Assembly (NCBI GenBank): GCA_017979445.1
Contig: CM030718.1
Location: forward strand, 22,563,021-22,627,020
Reading direction: 5' to 3'
DNA length: 64,000 nt
Source of the DNA: Akebia trifoliata
Lineage: Eukaryota; Streptophyta; Magnoliopsida; Ranunculales; Lardizabalaceae
Position numbers and translations under genes: made by a program. A model generated the notes under the pieces. The model was not told where the DNA came from, did no database searches, and worked only from the letters and a program-made list of their open reading frames with translations. Each line of letters begins with the position of its first letter. The first letter of the stretch is position 1. Shown piece after piece: positions 45,971-57,290 of the stretch.

Positions 45971-46151
45971 GGAAAATGCTGAAATGACACAGTGTATTTA
46001 CTGCGATTCTCACAAGTTTGACGTGGGATGTGCACATAACCATAGATGTATTTTCTTGTGATACGAGTAAAAATCATCTACAGTTATGTATGCATGTCTA
46101 CGTCAGAATTGTGAGAATCATAGTAACTTATGTGTCACCCCAGCACGATTC
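45971..46151. mobile_element. MITE family D, copy with 9-bp target duplication
   Basis: It starts GGAAAATGCTGAAATGACAC and ends GTGTCACCCCAGCACGATTC. The core is cacataaccatagatg, answered by catctacagttatgt. It is flanked by perfect ATGATGAAT (45962-45970 and 46152-46160). The 9-bp duplication is the Mutator-superfamily size. Confidence 0.88.
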
Positions 46152-46271
46152 ATGATGAATAGATGGGAGGGACCCTCTTGAAATTGGACCTTTGATAGAA
46201 ACATTACTTAGGATAATCATAAGACCTAATTGGATCCAACACCATTAAACATTGATACACATATCATGAAA

Positions 46272-46469
46272 AGAGAAACTCTTTCCTTACTAAGATGGTG
46301 AGGAACAAGGCCTTACTAAATAAAAAATACCTCGAGACTTATTACAAATCTCAAGGAATCGTTTTACAAATCTTCAGGCCTTTTTTTTTTCTTTTTTTAA
46401 ATATTTGTAGTGGATAAGGCTTAGTAAGGCCTCTGATCCTCATTGTCTTAATAAGGCTAGTCAGACTCT
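46272..46469. mobile_element. MITE family A, copy 2
   Basis: Homologous to 3353-3560: agagaaactctttccttact ... ggtgaggaacaaggccttac ... aggcttagtaaggcc ... ataaggctagtcagactct, with the same self-complementary arrangement. A T-run interrupts the middle. Confidence 0.72.
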
Positions 46470-46506
46470 AATAGAAATATAAAAATCAAAATAGATTCCT
46501 TTAGTA

Positions 46507-46690
46507 GGGGTGTGAATGGGTTGGTTCCAGTTCAGTTGCTAAGGAACTTAGAATCATAACTATTATATTTATTTCAATTCTGAGTCTGGTTTTAAAATAA
46601 ATGAAATCGAAATCGAAATTATAAAAAAAAATACGAGTACCCATCGACTCCAATTCTCAAGAATTGAATGAGAGAAAAAGTATTTCAAAT
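46507..46690. repeat. hAT-like end fragment
   Basis: It begins TAGGGGTGTGAATGGGTTGG, close to the TAGGGGTGTCAATGGGTACC end of the hAT element at 61514. It continues with 'gaaatcgaaatcgaaatt' and 'gagtacccatcgactcc'. No matching far end found. Confidence 0.4.
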
Positions 46691-46982
46691 CATTATATTA
46701 TTTTTTCTTCATAAAATTATTAACTTAGTTATAATTTGTTATACTAAAGATATAAGTTAATGATTTTATTTTTCAAAAATAAAATTTTATCTTATTTAAA
46801 AGAAATAAATTTTGAAAAATTGAAAAATTAAAAAACTTTGTAGGCACTGACGAGTTTTTAAAGGGTGGGTCTATTTGCACATACTGAAATGCCTCATCTA
46901 ATAATCTGTTTTAACCTCCATTGCTTATTATACACACCTAAAGATACCAAACCATTTCTTTATCTTTTCTCCTTCTTCTTTT

Positions 46983-46983
<1 letters not shown>

Positions 46984-47014
<31 letters not shown>

Positions 47015-47015
47015 A
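46984..47015. repeat. CT microsatellite
   Basis: An almost pure (TC)n run with one interruption. Confidence 0.8.
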
Positions 47016-47654
47016 CCCTATCTCATTTTTTCTCCTTCTTTGCATCTTGAAAGATTTCAATGAGGGTTTTAACCTTTGATCTTACTTGTTTTTCTTACCC
47101 TAACACTTTCAATTGTATCGAAGTCGTTCATAAGAGAAAATTTTGTTCGATAGGTACTTATCGCACATATTTGATAATATTCAATAAGTACTTACAGAAT
47201 TTGTTAAAATAAATTCAATCTAAATCTATCAAATAAAACTATCAAAAAATCTTTGAGTTCTTTGATTCAAAATTGTCATTTTGATATTTTAATAGTGATT
47301 TTTTCCATTTTTTTATAACTAAATATAAGTAAAAGAAATTTTAAAGAAATAAGACAACTTAAAAAATATCCTTAAACTGAATCTCCATAGATTCAACATC
47401 CCACAAAACTCAGAAAGAGATGAGTAAAAAAGAAGAAGAAGTGGGTTTTGGACTTTTTGTTCAATAGGTGATGGTGTCCACCAAAAACCCATTTCAATCG
47501 GCTTATCTCGACGCTTCGATGAAATCATGCAAATATGAGGCTCTAAAAGCCCTAATTTTTGTATTGAAGAGTAAAATGGTAAAAAAAAAAAAAATTTAAA
47601 TAAAAGTCACTTAAGTTGGTGAAATATGCAAATAGAACAACCCGTTTTTAAACC

Positions 47655-47745
47655 ATGGTTCGGCTCCACAAGCACAACCACGTCAAGATTCAAGATTTAA
47701 GTCATCCGAGATTGAGATGACTCGCCCGAGATAACTCACTTTAGA
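47655..47745. repeat. Short dispersed repeat upstream of the RRM gene
   Basis: tttttaaaccatggttcggc...gtcatccgagattgagatga ctcgcccgag resembles the MITE-like insertion at 20998-21432 and the piece at about 22810. It sits within 100-185 bp of the RRM start codon. Confidence 0.4.
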
Positions 47746-47752
47746 CCGAGGT

Positions 47753-47762
47753 TTAGGGTTTT
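47753..47762 (+). promoter_or_regulatory. Telo-box-like motif in the RRM gene leader
   Basis: tttagggttt (reverse AAACCCTAAA), a plant telo-box core common near transcription starts of translation and organelle biogenesis genes, about 80 bp upstream of the ATG. Confidence 0.4.
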
Positions 47763-47839
47763 TCTATGTCTTCATTCTTCAAGGCTTTTAGCCCAACAAA
47801 CCTCTATCAAGACTCTGTTTCATACGAGATCCTTCTCTA

Positions 47840-50800
47840 ATGGCGTTCGCTTCTAGTTTTCGTCGGGTTCTCAGTGGTGGATCTTCAACATCTTCGTCTC
47901 TTCTGCAAGGGAGATTCGCTTCAATCCGTCAAAACTCTACTTTAACAACCCCAAAGCTCTTCATTAGCGGTACGTGTCGAATTGAAGCCATGATCACTTT
48001 TAAATTCGAATTCAGAGTGAAAATTATGGGTTTTCGTGATTTAGTTATTTCTGGTTTGTTCACATTTATTATTAATTAATTCTACATAGTTAAACTCTCA
48101 TTTTGTGATACGGAAAGACGAAGAAGATTCAAAATATTCACATTTGGTTTCTTCACGTTTAGGGGGAAACCCTCTTAAGTATTTATTGAAAATTTATTAA
48201 TTTCTCTTCTTCATCTCAATGAAATTACAGAAATATATAGACTCTTAACAATAGAAACTCCCAAAATAATAAAACTCCTAATTGAAGAACAACTCTTAAC
48301 CCATAATAGAAACTCCTAATCAAAGAACAACTCCTTATATAAACTCCTAAAAAAGACTTCTAATAGGAGAGGTACTGATCCACGTATCATTCCCCACCTC
48401 TTGGGAACAACCTTGTCCTCAAGGTTGAAAATCAGGGTACTGCTGGTACCAACCCATCCAAGTTGCATCTTCAGGGAATGAGTTGAACGGATGCACTAGT
48501 ACTTGGGTCACTGCTTTATTGTTTTTATTCACCAATGTTGTACTATGTGACTCATATTGAGTGGATCACGTATATAAAGAAAGCAGGATGATGCTGAGTG
48601 TGAAGTGGAGAGAGGGGAGCAGAACGACGGCTTATCCCAAAAGGCATTTAATTTATTGTTTTATTGCCAGGGACGATTAATAGGTCGGGGGTGCGGGAGC
48701 AACGCCCCCTTGGTACAATACAAGGATATTATTGGAATTTTTTAATACCTATTGTATGGTTAGGTTTACTATAAATTCATATGATGTAACCTTAATTTGG
48801 CATATAGTGAAATTTCTGCCCCTCGCTCCCTTTGGATGTAGGCACGCTGCTGAACCATGTTAAATCTGTATGTTTTTATTTCTTTCATATTTTTTTTTTC
48901 TCTTTTTGTACTATTCATCATAATTGATGCACGTAGCACAACAACCAATCTTCGATCCAAAACTGCCACTGGTTCGATGAGGACTTGACCTTCATTGCCC
49001 ACTTTAGGAAGTGTGGATTGAGGAGTAACTTGTAAACCTACCTTCTTCAAACAAAAAACATGAAAAACTGGATGTATACGCGATTGGGATGGTAAATCTA
49101 CTTTGTATGACACTTTACCAATGTGTTGAACCACCCGATATGGACCGTATTACTTTGGTGCGAGCTTCATGTTGTGATGAGGAACCACTGAGGATTGCCG
49201 ATAGGGTTGCAACTGTAAATATACCCAATCTCTAATTTGAAATTCATGTTGTGTACGATGTAAATCAGCCAATTGTTTCATCCTACGTTGAGCTTGTTTC
49301 ATATTGTCTTGAAACAATCTGACCAGGGCATCACGTGAGCGTAAATTGTCATCGAGAACCTTGTTGAGGGACTCACCCGGTTTATAGAACGTGTACGTTG
49401 GAGGTAGTTGCTCATAAACAACTTCATAAGGTGTGCACTTGATAGTAGCAAGAAAAGTGGTGTTATACCACCATTTTGCTAGTGCTTAACCCATTGATAA
49501 GGTTGATCACCCGTAACACATTTGAGGTAGTTTTCAAGGCATCTGTTCACCACTGTTGTTTGGTCGTCGGTTTGTGGATTATAAGACGAATCCTTAATTG
49601 GGTGCCATGTAACTTAAAAATGTTCTTGCCAAAACTTATTGACAAATATTGGATCCCTATCGCTCACCATGGTGCTAGGCATTCCATGCAATTTGAATAT
49701 GTGATCCATGAAGATTTGTGCCACATCGATAGTCGTATACAGATGTTTGAGGGCGACAAAGTTGGCATATTTGCTTAACCGATCCACAATGACAAAGATC
49801 ACTTCCTTTTTATGGGATGGGGGAATGCCTTTAATAAAATCCATGGATATATCAACCCATAGCCTAGTAGGGACCGGCAGGGGCTCCATCAAGCCTGGGG
49901 ATGCAGCAGTCTCATATTTATTACATTGGCAAACATCACATTCTCGAATGTAGGAACGTACCTCAGAGCTTAAATCCTTCCAATGAAAAGTTCTTTTAAT
50001 ATGGTGAATTGTCTTGTGTACCTCAGCATGTCCACCAAGTGGGTTGTCATGCATCTCCTTAAGGATAGTGGTCTTGATCGGAGAAGTAGATCCAAATACA
50101 AGTTGACCTTTGTATAACAGTTGCTCATGGACCTAAGTATAGCCCGGATATGAAGTTGGATTAGTCTAAAGCCCATCAATAATGATCTGAAGATTAGTAT
50201 ATCCTTCATCCAGTCTGCCAACATACCAAAAAGGGCCAAACACTATCTTTGAACTTCATCCTTTCGAGACAAGGCATCAACAACTATATTTTCCTTGCCA
50301 TGTTTGTATATGATTTCATAATTATATCCCATTAATTTGGTGAGCCATTTTTGTTATGAAGGAGTGGAAATCCTCTGCTCAATAAAATATTTTAAGCTGA
50401 TGTGGTCAGTCTTGATTTTAAAATGCCGTCCCACCAAATAAGGTTGCCACTTAGTTATCATGTGCACTACCGCTAACATTTCTTCTTCGTAAGTGGAGAG
50501 ACCTAAGTGTTTTTCAAAAAGGGCCTTGCTAGCATAAGCAATAGGCTTTCCTTCTTGCATTAAAACGCTCCCCAATCCTGAATCCGATGCATCACATTCC
50601 ACAACAAAGACTTTAGTAAAGTCAGGAAGAGTTAAAATTGGAGTAGTAGTCATAGCATGTTTTAACAGTTTGAAAACCTCTTCTAATCTGTTGGTCCATT
50701 TGAAAGCATCCTTCCGTAACTTATTGATCAATGGTTTAGTGATTTTACCATAATCTTTGACAAATCACTGATGGTCCCTAGTAAGACGGAGGAGCCTCTT

Positions 50801-53800
50801 AATTCTTTTATTCGTGGTTTAGACCAGTTTACCATGCTCTCAATCTTGGATGGGCCAGCTGCAACTCCATTACCCGAGATAATATGACCTAGATAATCCA
50901 ATTCGTGTTCCAAAAAGGCATTTTGTCCTTTAGTCAAATAGCTGATTTTTTTACAACACTTTCAAAGTTATTGCTAAATGGTAAATATGATCCTCTCAAC
51001 TACGGTTGTATACCACGTCATAAAAAAATACCAGAATAAACTTCCCCCAATATGGCTTGAATACTTGGTTTATTAGACTCTGAAAAGTTGAGGGAGCATT
51101 CATTAGGCTAAAAGGCATAACAAGAAACTCATAATACACCTCATGAGTTCGGAAAGCTGTCTTGTGAATGTATGTAGGATGTACTCGTATTTGATGGTAC
51201 CCTATACGCAAATCTAGCTTGGAAAAGTATTTAACTTTGTGTAACTCTTCTAATAGTTGATCAATTGCTAGAATAGGAAACTTATCTTTAACTGTATTAT
51301 GATTGAGGGAGTGATAGTCCACACATTCTCCAACTATTGTCTTTTTTTCAAACTAATAGGATGGGTGAAGAAAAATGGTTTAAACTTGGCCGAATGAGGC
51401 CAATTGAAAGTATTTTTTGAACAATTTTCTCATTCTCATTCTTTTGTACATATGTATATCGATACGGGCAAACATTGGTAGGTTCTCTATCCGGCTTGAG
51501 TAGGATGCTGTGATCTTGAGCCCGATGAGGTGGTAACTTTGTTACTTCTATAAACACTGTAGAGTACTTATTTAGCAAAACGTTCAAATCAGGTTTTAGC
51601 GTCACTTCTTTTGAAATATTTTGGATGGAGAAGAGTTAAGTGACAGCTCCTTGTGTAGACTTTTTGAGAGTTCGATCCATTTGTTGGCTATTAATTATCT
51701 TGACCTCTCTAGATTTTGCTCCTCTAAGCACATTTCTCCTCCCATTTGTTGTAAACTTCATACGCAGATTATGAAAGTCCCATAAGATAGGACCAAGGGT
51801 GACTAACCATTGCACACCCAACACCATATCACAACCACCAAGTGAGAGAAGACGAAAATCGGTCTGAAAGGTGGTTCCTTGTGTAACCCATAACATTTGC
51901 TTGCACATAGATGTACTAGTCAATTGTAAACCATCAACTACCGCAACAAAAATAGTAGTAGTAGGTCTCACCTCACAGCCATTTCTTTGTGCAATTTCAG
52001 GATTAAGAAAATTATGCGTGCTACCTGAATCAATTAAGATAGAAAGCAGTCTGCGCTTGACGTAACCACGAACTCGCGTGGTTCTATATGATGTGGCTCC
52101 TACTAAAGCATGAACAGAGATAACCGGCTCATTGTTTACCTTGTCGTAAGGTTCATCTTCTTCATGGGAAATTTTCTCCTCTTCTTTGCGTTCACATTCA
52201 TCGTTTCAAAGAAAGATTGTTATTTTTTACAACGATGGCCAGGAATGTATCTTTCGTTGCAGTTATAAGAGAGTCCTTTAGCTCTACACTCTTCCATTTC
52301 GGATGGATTTAACCTTCGAATAGGGATTTGGTGAGAAGGAGCAGTAGATTTTATGGTAGACACTATGGATGTTGAAGGCTTGAGAGGGATTTTAGTGCAT
52401 CTGGTGATGGCATCAAGGACCTCTTCTTGGAGTCTAGCCAACCTGATAGCTTGCACAATTGTTCGGGGCTCAAACATCTGTACGTTGGCTCTTATTTCGT
52501 CTTTTAATCGACTTAAAAAATAACTAAAAAAAAAGTCTTCTGGTAATCCACAAGTGTGGCTAGAAAGAGATTCAAATTGCTCCTAATATGCTTTGATTGA
52601 ACCCGTTTGTTTAAGTTTAGTTAATTTGCCAACATCTTCGTATGCTTTTAGATTAAAGTGTTTGATCATGTCTCACACAAGATCTTGCCAAGTGACTTTT
52701 TGTTTAACGGTTTCATACCATTGATACATCTCGTGGGTAGGATATTCTAAATGAATGGAAGCCAGGTAGACTTTAGGAGACTCCTCAATTTGATTGTGTT
52801 GAAGAAGTGCTCACTACGGTACACCCACCCCTTGGGATCGATTCCATTGAAGCGTGGAAAATTGATTTTTGCATAGCGAGTGTGAATAGCGGCGTGATTG
52901 AAATTGGGTCATACTCCGGAGTTTTGTGAGGATTCGGCTCTTCCTTCTTCTGTCAAATTCAATTTGGTGGCTATTTGATCATACTTAAAACTTATAGCTG
53001 TGACCATCTATTTAATTTCAAGGAAAGCTTCATCAGTTTTTTCTTCCATTTGCTTCATTGCTTCCTCCATGCGTTTATATCTTGACACCTAGTTCCCTCA
53101 GCCATGTCGTCGGTACCACACAGGGTAGAACCACTGCTTTGATACCAAATGATACAGAAAGAAGAAGAAGATTCAACATAGAAGACAATTGCTCCCACTT
53201 CTAAGGGGAAACCCTCTTAAATATTTATTGAAAATTTACTAATTTTTCTTCTTCATCTCAATGAGAATACAGAAATATATAGACTCCCGACAAAAATATC
53301 AATAAAAACTCCTAATTAAAGAACAACTCTTAACCCATAATAGAAACTCTAAATCAAAGAACAACTCCTAATATAAACTCCTAAAAAAGACTTCTAATAG
53401 GACACGTACTAAACCACATATCATTTTGATTGTGTTGTTTGTTATCGACATCATCGAGACTTATCTCAACTGTCAACTCTTATTATTTTTTGTTAGGGTT
53501 TCTTCGGTTCAATCATTTGTTGGATATAGACCCAGAGTTCATGAGTTCAAGTCAAGATTACCCAAAATATAGAAGTTCAATAATTTGTTGTTGGTAATTG
53601 GGGCTTGCTTTGATTATTCAATAATTCTTCTAAGTAAGCAATTCTCCTGGTACTTGATTCAAATGAAGTTCTTTTTGAAATTGAATTGAAATCTACTTGT
53701 ACGATCTTAAAAATTTGAACTTGTTTAAGATTAATTAATTCCTCCAAGTAGACAGTTCTTGTGGAATTTGATTCAAATAAAGTTTTTTTTTTTTTTTTTA

Positions 53801-55500
53801 ATTGAATCGAAATCTATTTGTACAATTGTAAAAATTTGAACTTGTTTATGATTAATTAGGATCCAATCCCTAGTTAAGATTGAAATAGTTGGAAGGATAG
53901 TCGACGGACACTCATGATCCATGGTAAAATCATACTTCCATATTCACCATAGTCTTGCATATCTATTTTTTTTTATTATTTTTGTGACGTGTGACATGGA
54001 TGGCCGATTGGGATAATTAAGGATCACAAAGCATCTCTCATGCTTGGTTCTTGGATTGAATTGTTTGTTTGTTGTAGTCTTTGGTGGGTTCATTGGCGTC
54101 ATGGTTGTTAATATTCTTTGTCCATTAGAGTGCAAGGAATTTTCCTTGATTTGGCAACCAAGCTTCTTATCCCCCATGGTTTTGATTAAGATTAGGAATT
54201 GGGCAAAACTCCTTAGTCTTTTTAATGTTATCTTTGGAGTGCAAGGTTTGTTGTTACTCTCGGGGCATTTTCCTTCACTTTTAGTATCACAAGTGGATGA
54301 TTGTAGCCACCTCATTTTTGACTGGTTGATCTAGAAAACTAGAATTTTCACATTATAATCTTGCCCCCATCATATTATGGTTTCTTACTTCATTTGAAGA
54401 GAGAGATAATTATGGATCGATTTTCCACTTCATAAAAAAAAATTGATATCTATACTTTACCATGTTGACTGCTACTCATCCGTTTTTCAGAATTCATACT
54501 TGCTTTTATTTATTGGTTGAAATCTCACTTTTGGAAGTTTGCATTAAAGGAAATAAGTATATGTATTTAAAACATCTTTAATTAAGCTTAGTTCTTCTTG
54601 GTTTTATTGTTGTTAAGGAAGAATCTTTTCTTTATAAATTGTATTTTTTTTTTAAAATATATCTAAGCATTAATTTTTTTTAATTTGTGTGTATCTTACC
54701 ACGTCTCATTGTATCTCTTATTTGTTTGTGTGTATCTCATTGCGGACCAGTTTTTTGGATGACATGTATATGCTCTCTCTGACTATTTCAAAAACTGTGT
54801 ACTAGTTTCTTTTATAAGCGTGTCTTGCATTTACCTCAATATGTGGTGGAAGTGGTTCTGCTGATTGATTTTCATTCCAAGCTGATTTTGCATCCATCAA
54901 TATGAAAAAGGGTAATAAACCTGACTGCTGATCACAGTGATAGATTGAGCTATGGATTACTTTAGTTGGCCCGGACGTATCTTCCATATCTTCTCTGTTT
55001 CTTCTGAAATATGAGAACATGGTTGTAGATGAGCTATATGAATATCATACCCATGCTTTTGCAATTAATAAACTTTGCCCACTGGGCTTGCCTTACCTGC
55101 TTTCTGGTGTCTGTCAACATAGGCCTTTCAAGATTAACGACAAATGAAAAGCTAAAAGAGGCATTTTCTCCATTTGGTCAGCTTGTTGAAGGTAATGACT
55201 TTCTACCATCCTTCAACCCATCCAGTACTTTACGTCCTAACCTCTCTGGAAAATTATTTTGCAGCAAATGTTATAGTTGATAGACAATCGGGAAGATCGA
55301 AGGGGTTTGGTTTTGTCAGATACGCAACCATAGAAGAGGCTGAGAAAGCTCGGGAGGGGATGAATGCAAAGTTCTTGGATGGGTGGGTTATTTTTGTTGA
55401 TCCTGCAAAACCCAGAGAACCAAGACCACCACCACAACCAGAACCTGAGCCTTCTGAAACTGGTTTCAGGACAAACAAGACCATTGGATGGTGTGGGTGA
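47840..55500 (+). CDS. Organelle RRM-domain protein, mitochondrial (ORRM2-like)
   Basis: Three coding exons: 47840-47969, 55123-55191 and 55265-55500, with GT-AG borders and codons split G|GC (Gly) and G|CA (Ala). They encode 144 aa. Residues 1-37 form an Arg/Ser/Thr-rich, acid-free presequence ([14 protein letters not shown]...), a likely mitochondrial targeting peptide. One RRM follows: RNP2 LFISGL at 40-45, then [14 protein letters not shown], and RNP1 KGFGFVRY at 79-86. The tail [20 protein letters not shown] ... TNKTIGWCG is typical of the ORRM2/At5g54580-type proteins, which take part in organelle RNA processing. Intron 1 is 7.15 kb and carries a whole gypsy element antisense to the gene; intron 2 is 73 bp. 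No coding damage. The match to ORRM2 specifically is from memory of the family and should be taken as likely, not certain. Confidence 0.88.
48106..48389 (-). repeat. 3' LTR of the gypsy element
   Basis: 284 bp, TGATACGGAAAG...CACGTATCA. It differs from the other LTR by numerous substitutions and small indels. Confidence 0.92.
48769..52900 (-). pseudogene. Gypsy gag-pol remnants
   Basis: Minus-strand pieces in order are as follows. The gag knuckle [16 protein letters not shown] is at about 52290-52230. A protease-like segment [15 protein letters not shown] ends about 51780. RT ([41 protein letters not shown]) spans 51322-50996; here the catalytic FFDD region reads FFYDV, so an Asp is lost. 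RNase H ([33 protein letters not shown]) is 50731-50354. Integrase with the zinc region (CDVCQCNK) and core ([25 protein letters not shown]) is 50054-49614. The tail [20 protein letters not shown] ends at 48769. Frames change repeatedly; it cannot be active. Confidence 0.9.
53127..53148 (-). other. Primer-binding site of the gypsy element
   Basis: The minus strand reads TGGTATCAAAGC just inside the 5' LTR, one base different from the TGGTATCAGAGC complement of initiator tRNA-Met. Confidence 0.8.
53150..53423 (-). repeat. 5' LTR of the gypsy element
   Basis: 274 bp, TGATACAGAAAG...CACATATCA, followed by the TTTTG target duplication. Confidence 0.92.
53627..53858. repeat. Two-unit tandem duplication, about 115-120 bp each
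   Basis: The first unit (ttctaagtaagcaattctcc ... ttgattcaaatgaag ... aaaaatttgaacttgtttaa gattaatta) is followed directly by a second (cctccaagtagacagttctt ... ttgattcaaataaag ... aaaaatttgaacttgtttat gattaatta), the latter with an expanded T-run. Confidence 0.8.
53859..55122. other. Rest of RRM intron 1
   Basis: AT-rich intron sequence. Open frames near 53944-54334 on both strands overlap each other and match nothing I know. Confidence 0.4.
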
Positions 55501-56181
55501 CTGTTTATTGTGATGAAATATATTTATTTAAATGATTCAAGGTCTTGGATCGCCTATCTAGAATTACAATTTGGGATGGTGATCACCAAAGAAATTTGAT
55601 GATTTATTTGGGATAGTCTCTGTATTGATGAACTTTATCTAAAATAGACCATTTTTGCTGCCTGCATTCTGCTTATGCTTACATACTTGAACATAAGAAT
55701 ATTTTGTTTTTTTGTTTTTTTTTTTAAAGTTCGTCATAGTAAACCAAGGTAGGCGGACGCAAGTCGAATAAATCTGGCAAAGTTACATTATAAAAATTGG
55801 GACAATTTCATGGAATTTACAAGCGATGTTCTTGGGTTTCTTATCAAAATATCGACGTTGTCTTCTTGGATAAAGTTGAGTGAAGGTTAAAATGTTACCA
55901 TTTTCCGTGATTAATTGACAACTCATCAATTTTTTCATTGGTTCCCTGATTTAATTGGCTTATTTGAAGAATTATATGAAGTTTTGAATTTTTTTGTGTA
56001 TGACTAGATGGGTCAGTCAAGTCATCCAAGAAAGTGGAGCAACTTACAAGCACCCAGAATAATCACCACACCTATGAGAAGTAATTGCAACATTCTCAAC
56101 CCCTCAACCACTTTTATGTTGCCTTCTATTTACATTGGAGGAGGCTGTGGATTTGGTCGGGGTGGGCAACCTCTAGTATAT
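55501..56181. other. 3' flank of the RRM gene
   Basis: It holds the presumed 3' UTR in the first 200 bp. No other gene recognised; the frame at 56008-56229 is not supported. Confidence 0.4.
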
Positions 56182-56354
56182 AATGCTGGAATGACAAACG
56201 GAGACACAAAGGTGACAAAAATGATGTGATGGCACACACATAACCATAGATGCTTTTTACTCTTTATCTAGCGGAAAAACATCTACGGTAATGTGCACGA
56301 CACCATGTCATTTAGTCACCTGTGTCTCCGTTTATGTCACCCTAGCACTACTCC
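56182..56354. mobile_element. MITE family D, copy with 9-bp target duplication
   Basis: It starts AATGCTGGAATGACA and ends TGTCACCCTAGCACTACTC. The inner arms caaacggagacacaaaggtg ac / gtcacctgtgtctccgttt and the core cacataaccatagatgc / gcacatta-type reverse pair well. It is flanked by CTAGTATAT at 56173-56181 and 56355-56363 (perfect). Confidence 0.85.
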
Positions 56355-56377
56355 TAGTATATATTATTTTATGAAAG

Positions 56378-56562
56378 GAAAATGCTGAAGTAAAATTAAA
56401 ATTGACATGGAGTCTCACACCGCTGCGATGTTGATGTATGTACGGAACAACCATATATGCTTTTCATCGAGATACGAGTGAAATGCATCTATGGCTACAT
56501 GTGCACTTCCACATCAGCAATGTGAGAATTGATGTCAATTTTAATGTTGTCCAGCAAAACTC
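56378..56562. mobile_element. MITE family D, adjacent copy with 9-bp target duplication
   Basis: It starts GGAAAATGCTGAAGTAAAAT, identical over 13 bp to the copy at 45971, and ends TTGTCCAGCAAAACTC. Inner arms: aaaattgacatggagtctca cac / gtgagaattgatgtcaattt t. It is flanked by TTTATGAAA at 56369-56377 and 56563-56571 (perfect). Only 23 bp separate it from the previous copy. Confidence 0.87.
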
Positions 56563-56571
56563 TTTATGAAA

Positions 56572-57240
56572 AGCCAATGATCATTTACCTAATGAACATT
56601 TTATGATCAGTAAATGATAACCACACTCCAATATCATTGATTTCCATAGGAAGATCTTGATTTTGTTCCTGGATGAGGATTTTGATGTTCAATATAAATT
56701 TGCTAGGGTTCGAGTACCCTATCTCACAACAGATGTCTATTTCGTCCATAGAGTTACACATGAAAATTGGTACACAATGACATTAACTCCAATGTTTAGT
56801 TGTCTGTAAGAATTAACACCTAGAGATGCAGATAACTCCCAACGACCATGTTTGGACATTATAGTTGCAGAACCTTCATTAGGGTTTGAGCACCAAGATT
56901 TAGTGCAGATGCATGGCCACTGTTATTATTTCTCTATTTATTACTGGGGGCATAGACGATTTTGGCACAGATTTCAATCGATATAGCCAGATACATACCT
57001 ATGGCGAAGATACATACATGATCAAGTATAAGAAAGTGCCACAAATTAATTCAACATGTATATAACTAACTACAAACCCCATAAAGAAACAATAACTATA
57101 CATACAAAACAAGTCCAGCTTGATCATGAAGAAAACAAGCAATCCGATGCAGCAAGTAATCACCATACAACCAAAACTAAAACAAAGAAAAACATACCCA
57201 TCCCACAAAAACTGAATAACATACTATATAAGATTCTCTG
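56572..57240. other. Intergenic DNA, nothing recognised
   Basis: No supported gene; the last part is probably near the 3' end of the minus-strand gene at 57291. Confidence 0.35.
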
Positions 57241-57290
57241 AAGTCAAAAAATACTTCACACATATGTACAAGTAACACATATCATAAAGC

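Larger units (their letters stand above)
48106..53423 (-). mobile_element. Complete but decayed Ty3/gypsy element (5.3 kb) in RRM intron 1
   Basis: The LTRs are 48106-48389 (3') and 53150-53423 (5'), both TGATAC...TATCA. They are flanked by a perfect 5-bp duplication TTTTG (48101-48105 and 53424-53428). Next to the 5' LTR the minus strand reads TTTGGTATCAAAGCAGTGG, a primer-binding site close to initiator tRNA-Met. Next to the 3' LTR a purine tract AAGAGGTGGGGAA is present. The domain order gag, protease, RT, RNase H, integrase, chromo-like tail places integrase last, as in Ty3/gypsy. LTR differences and many stops indicate an old insertion. Confidence 0.95.

Noticed and set aside
53944..54334. 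Overlapping open frames of 123 codons (-) and 96 codons (+) in the RRM intron
   Set aside because: They overlap on opposite strands, match no family I know, and have no splice or promoter context.
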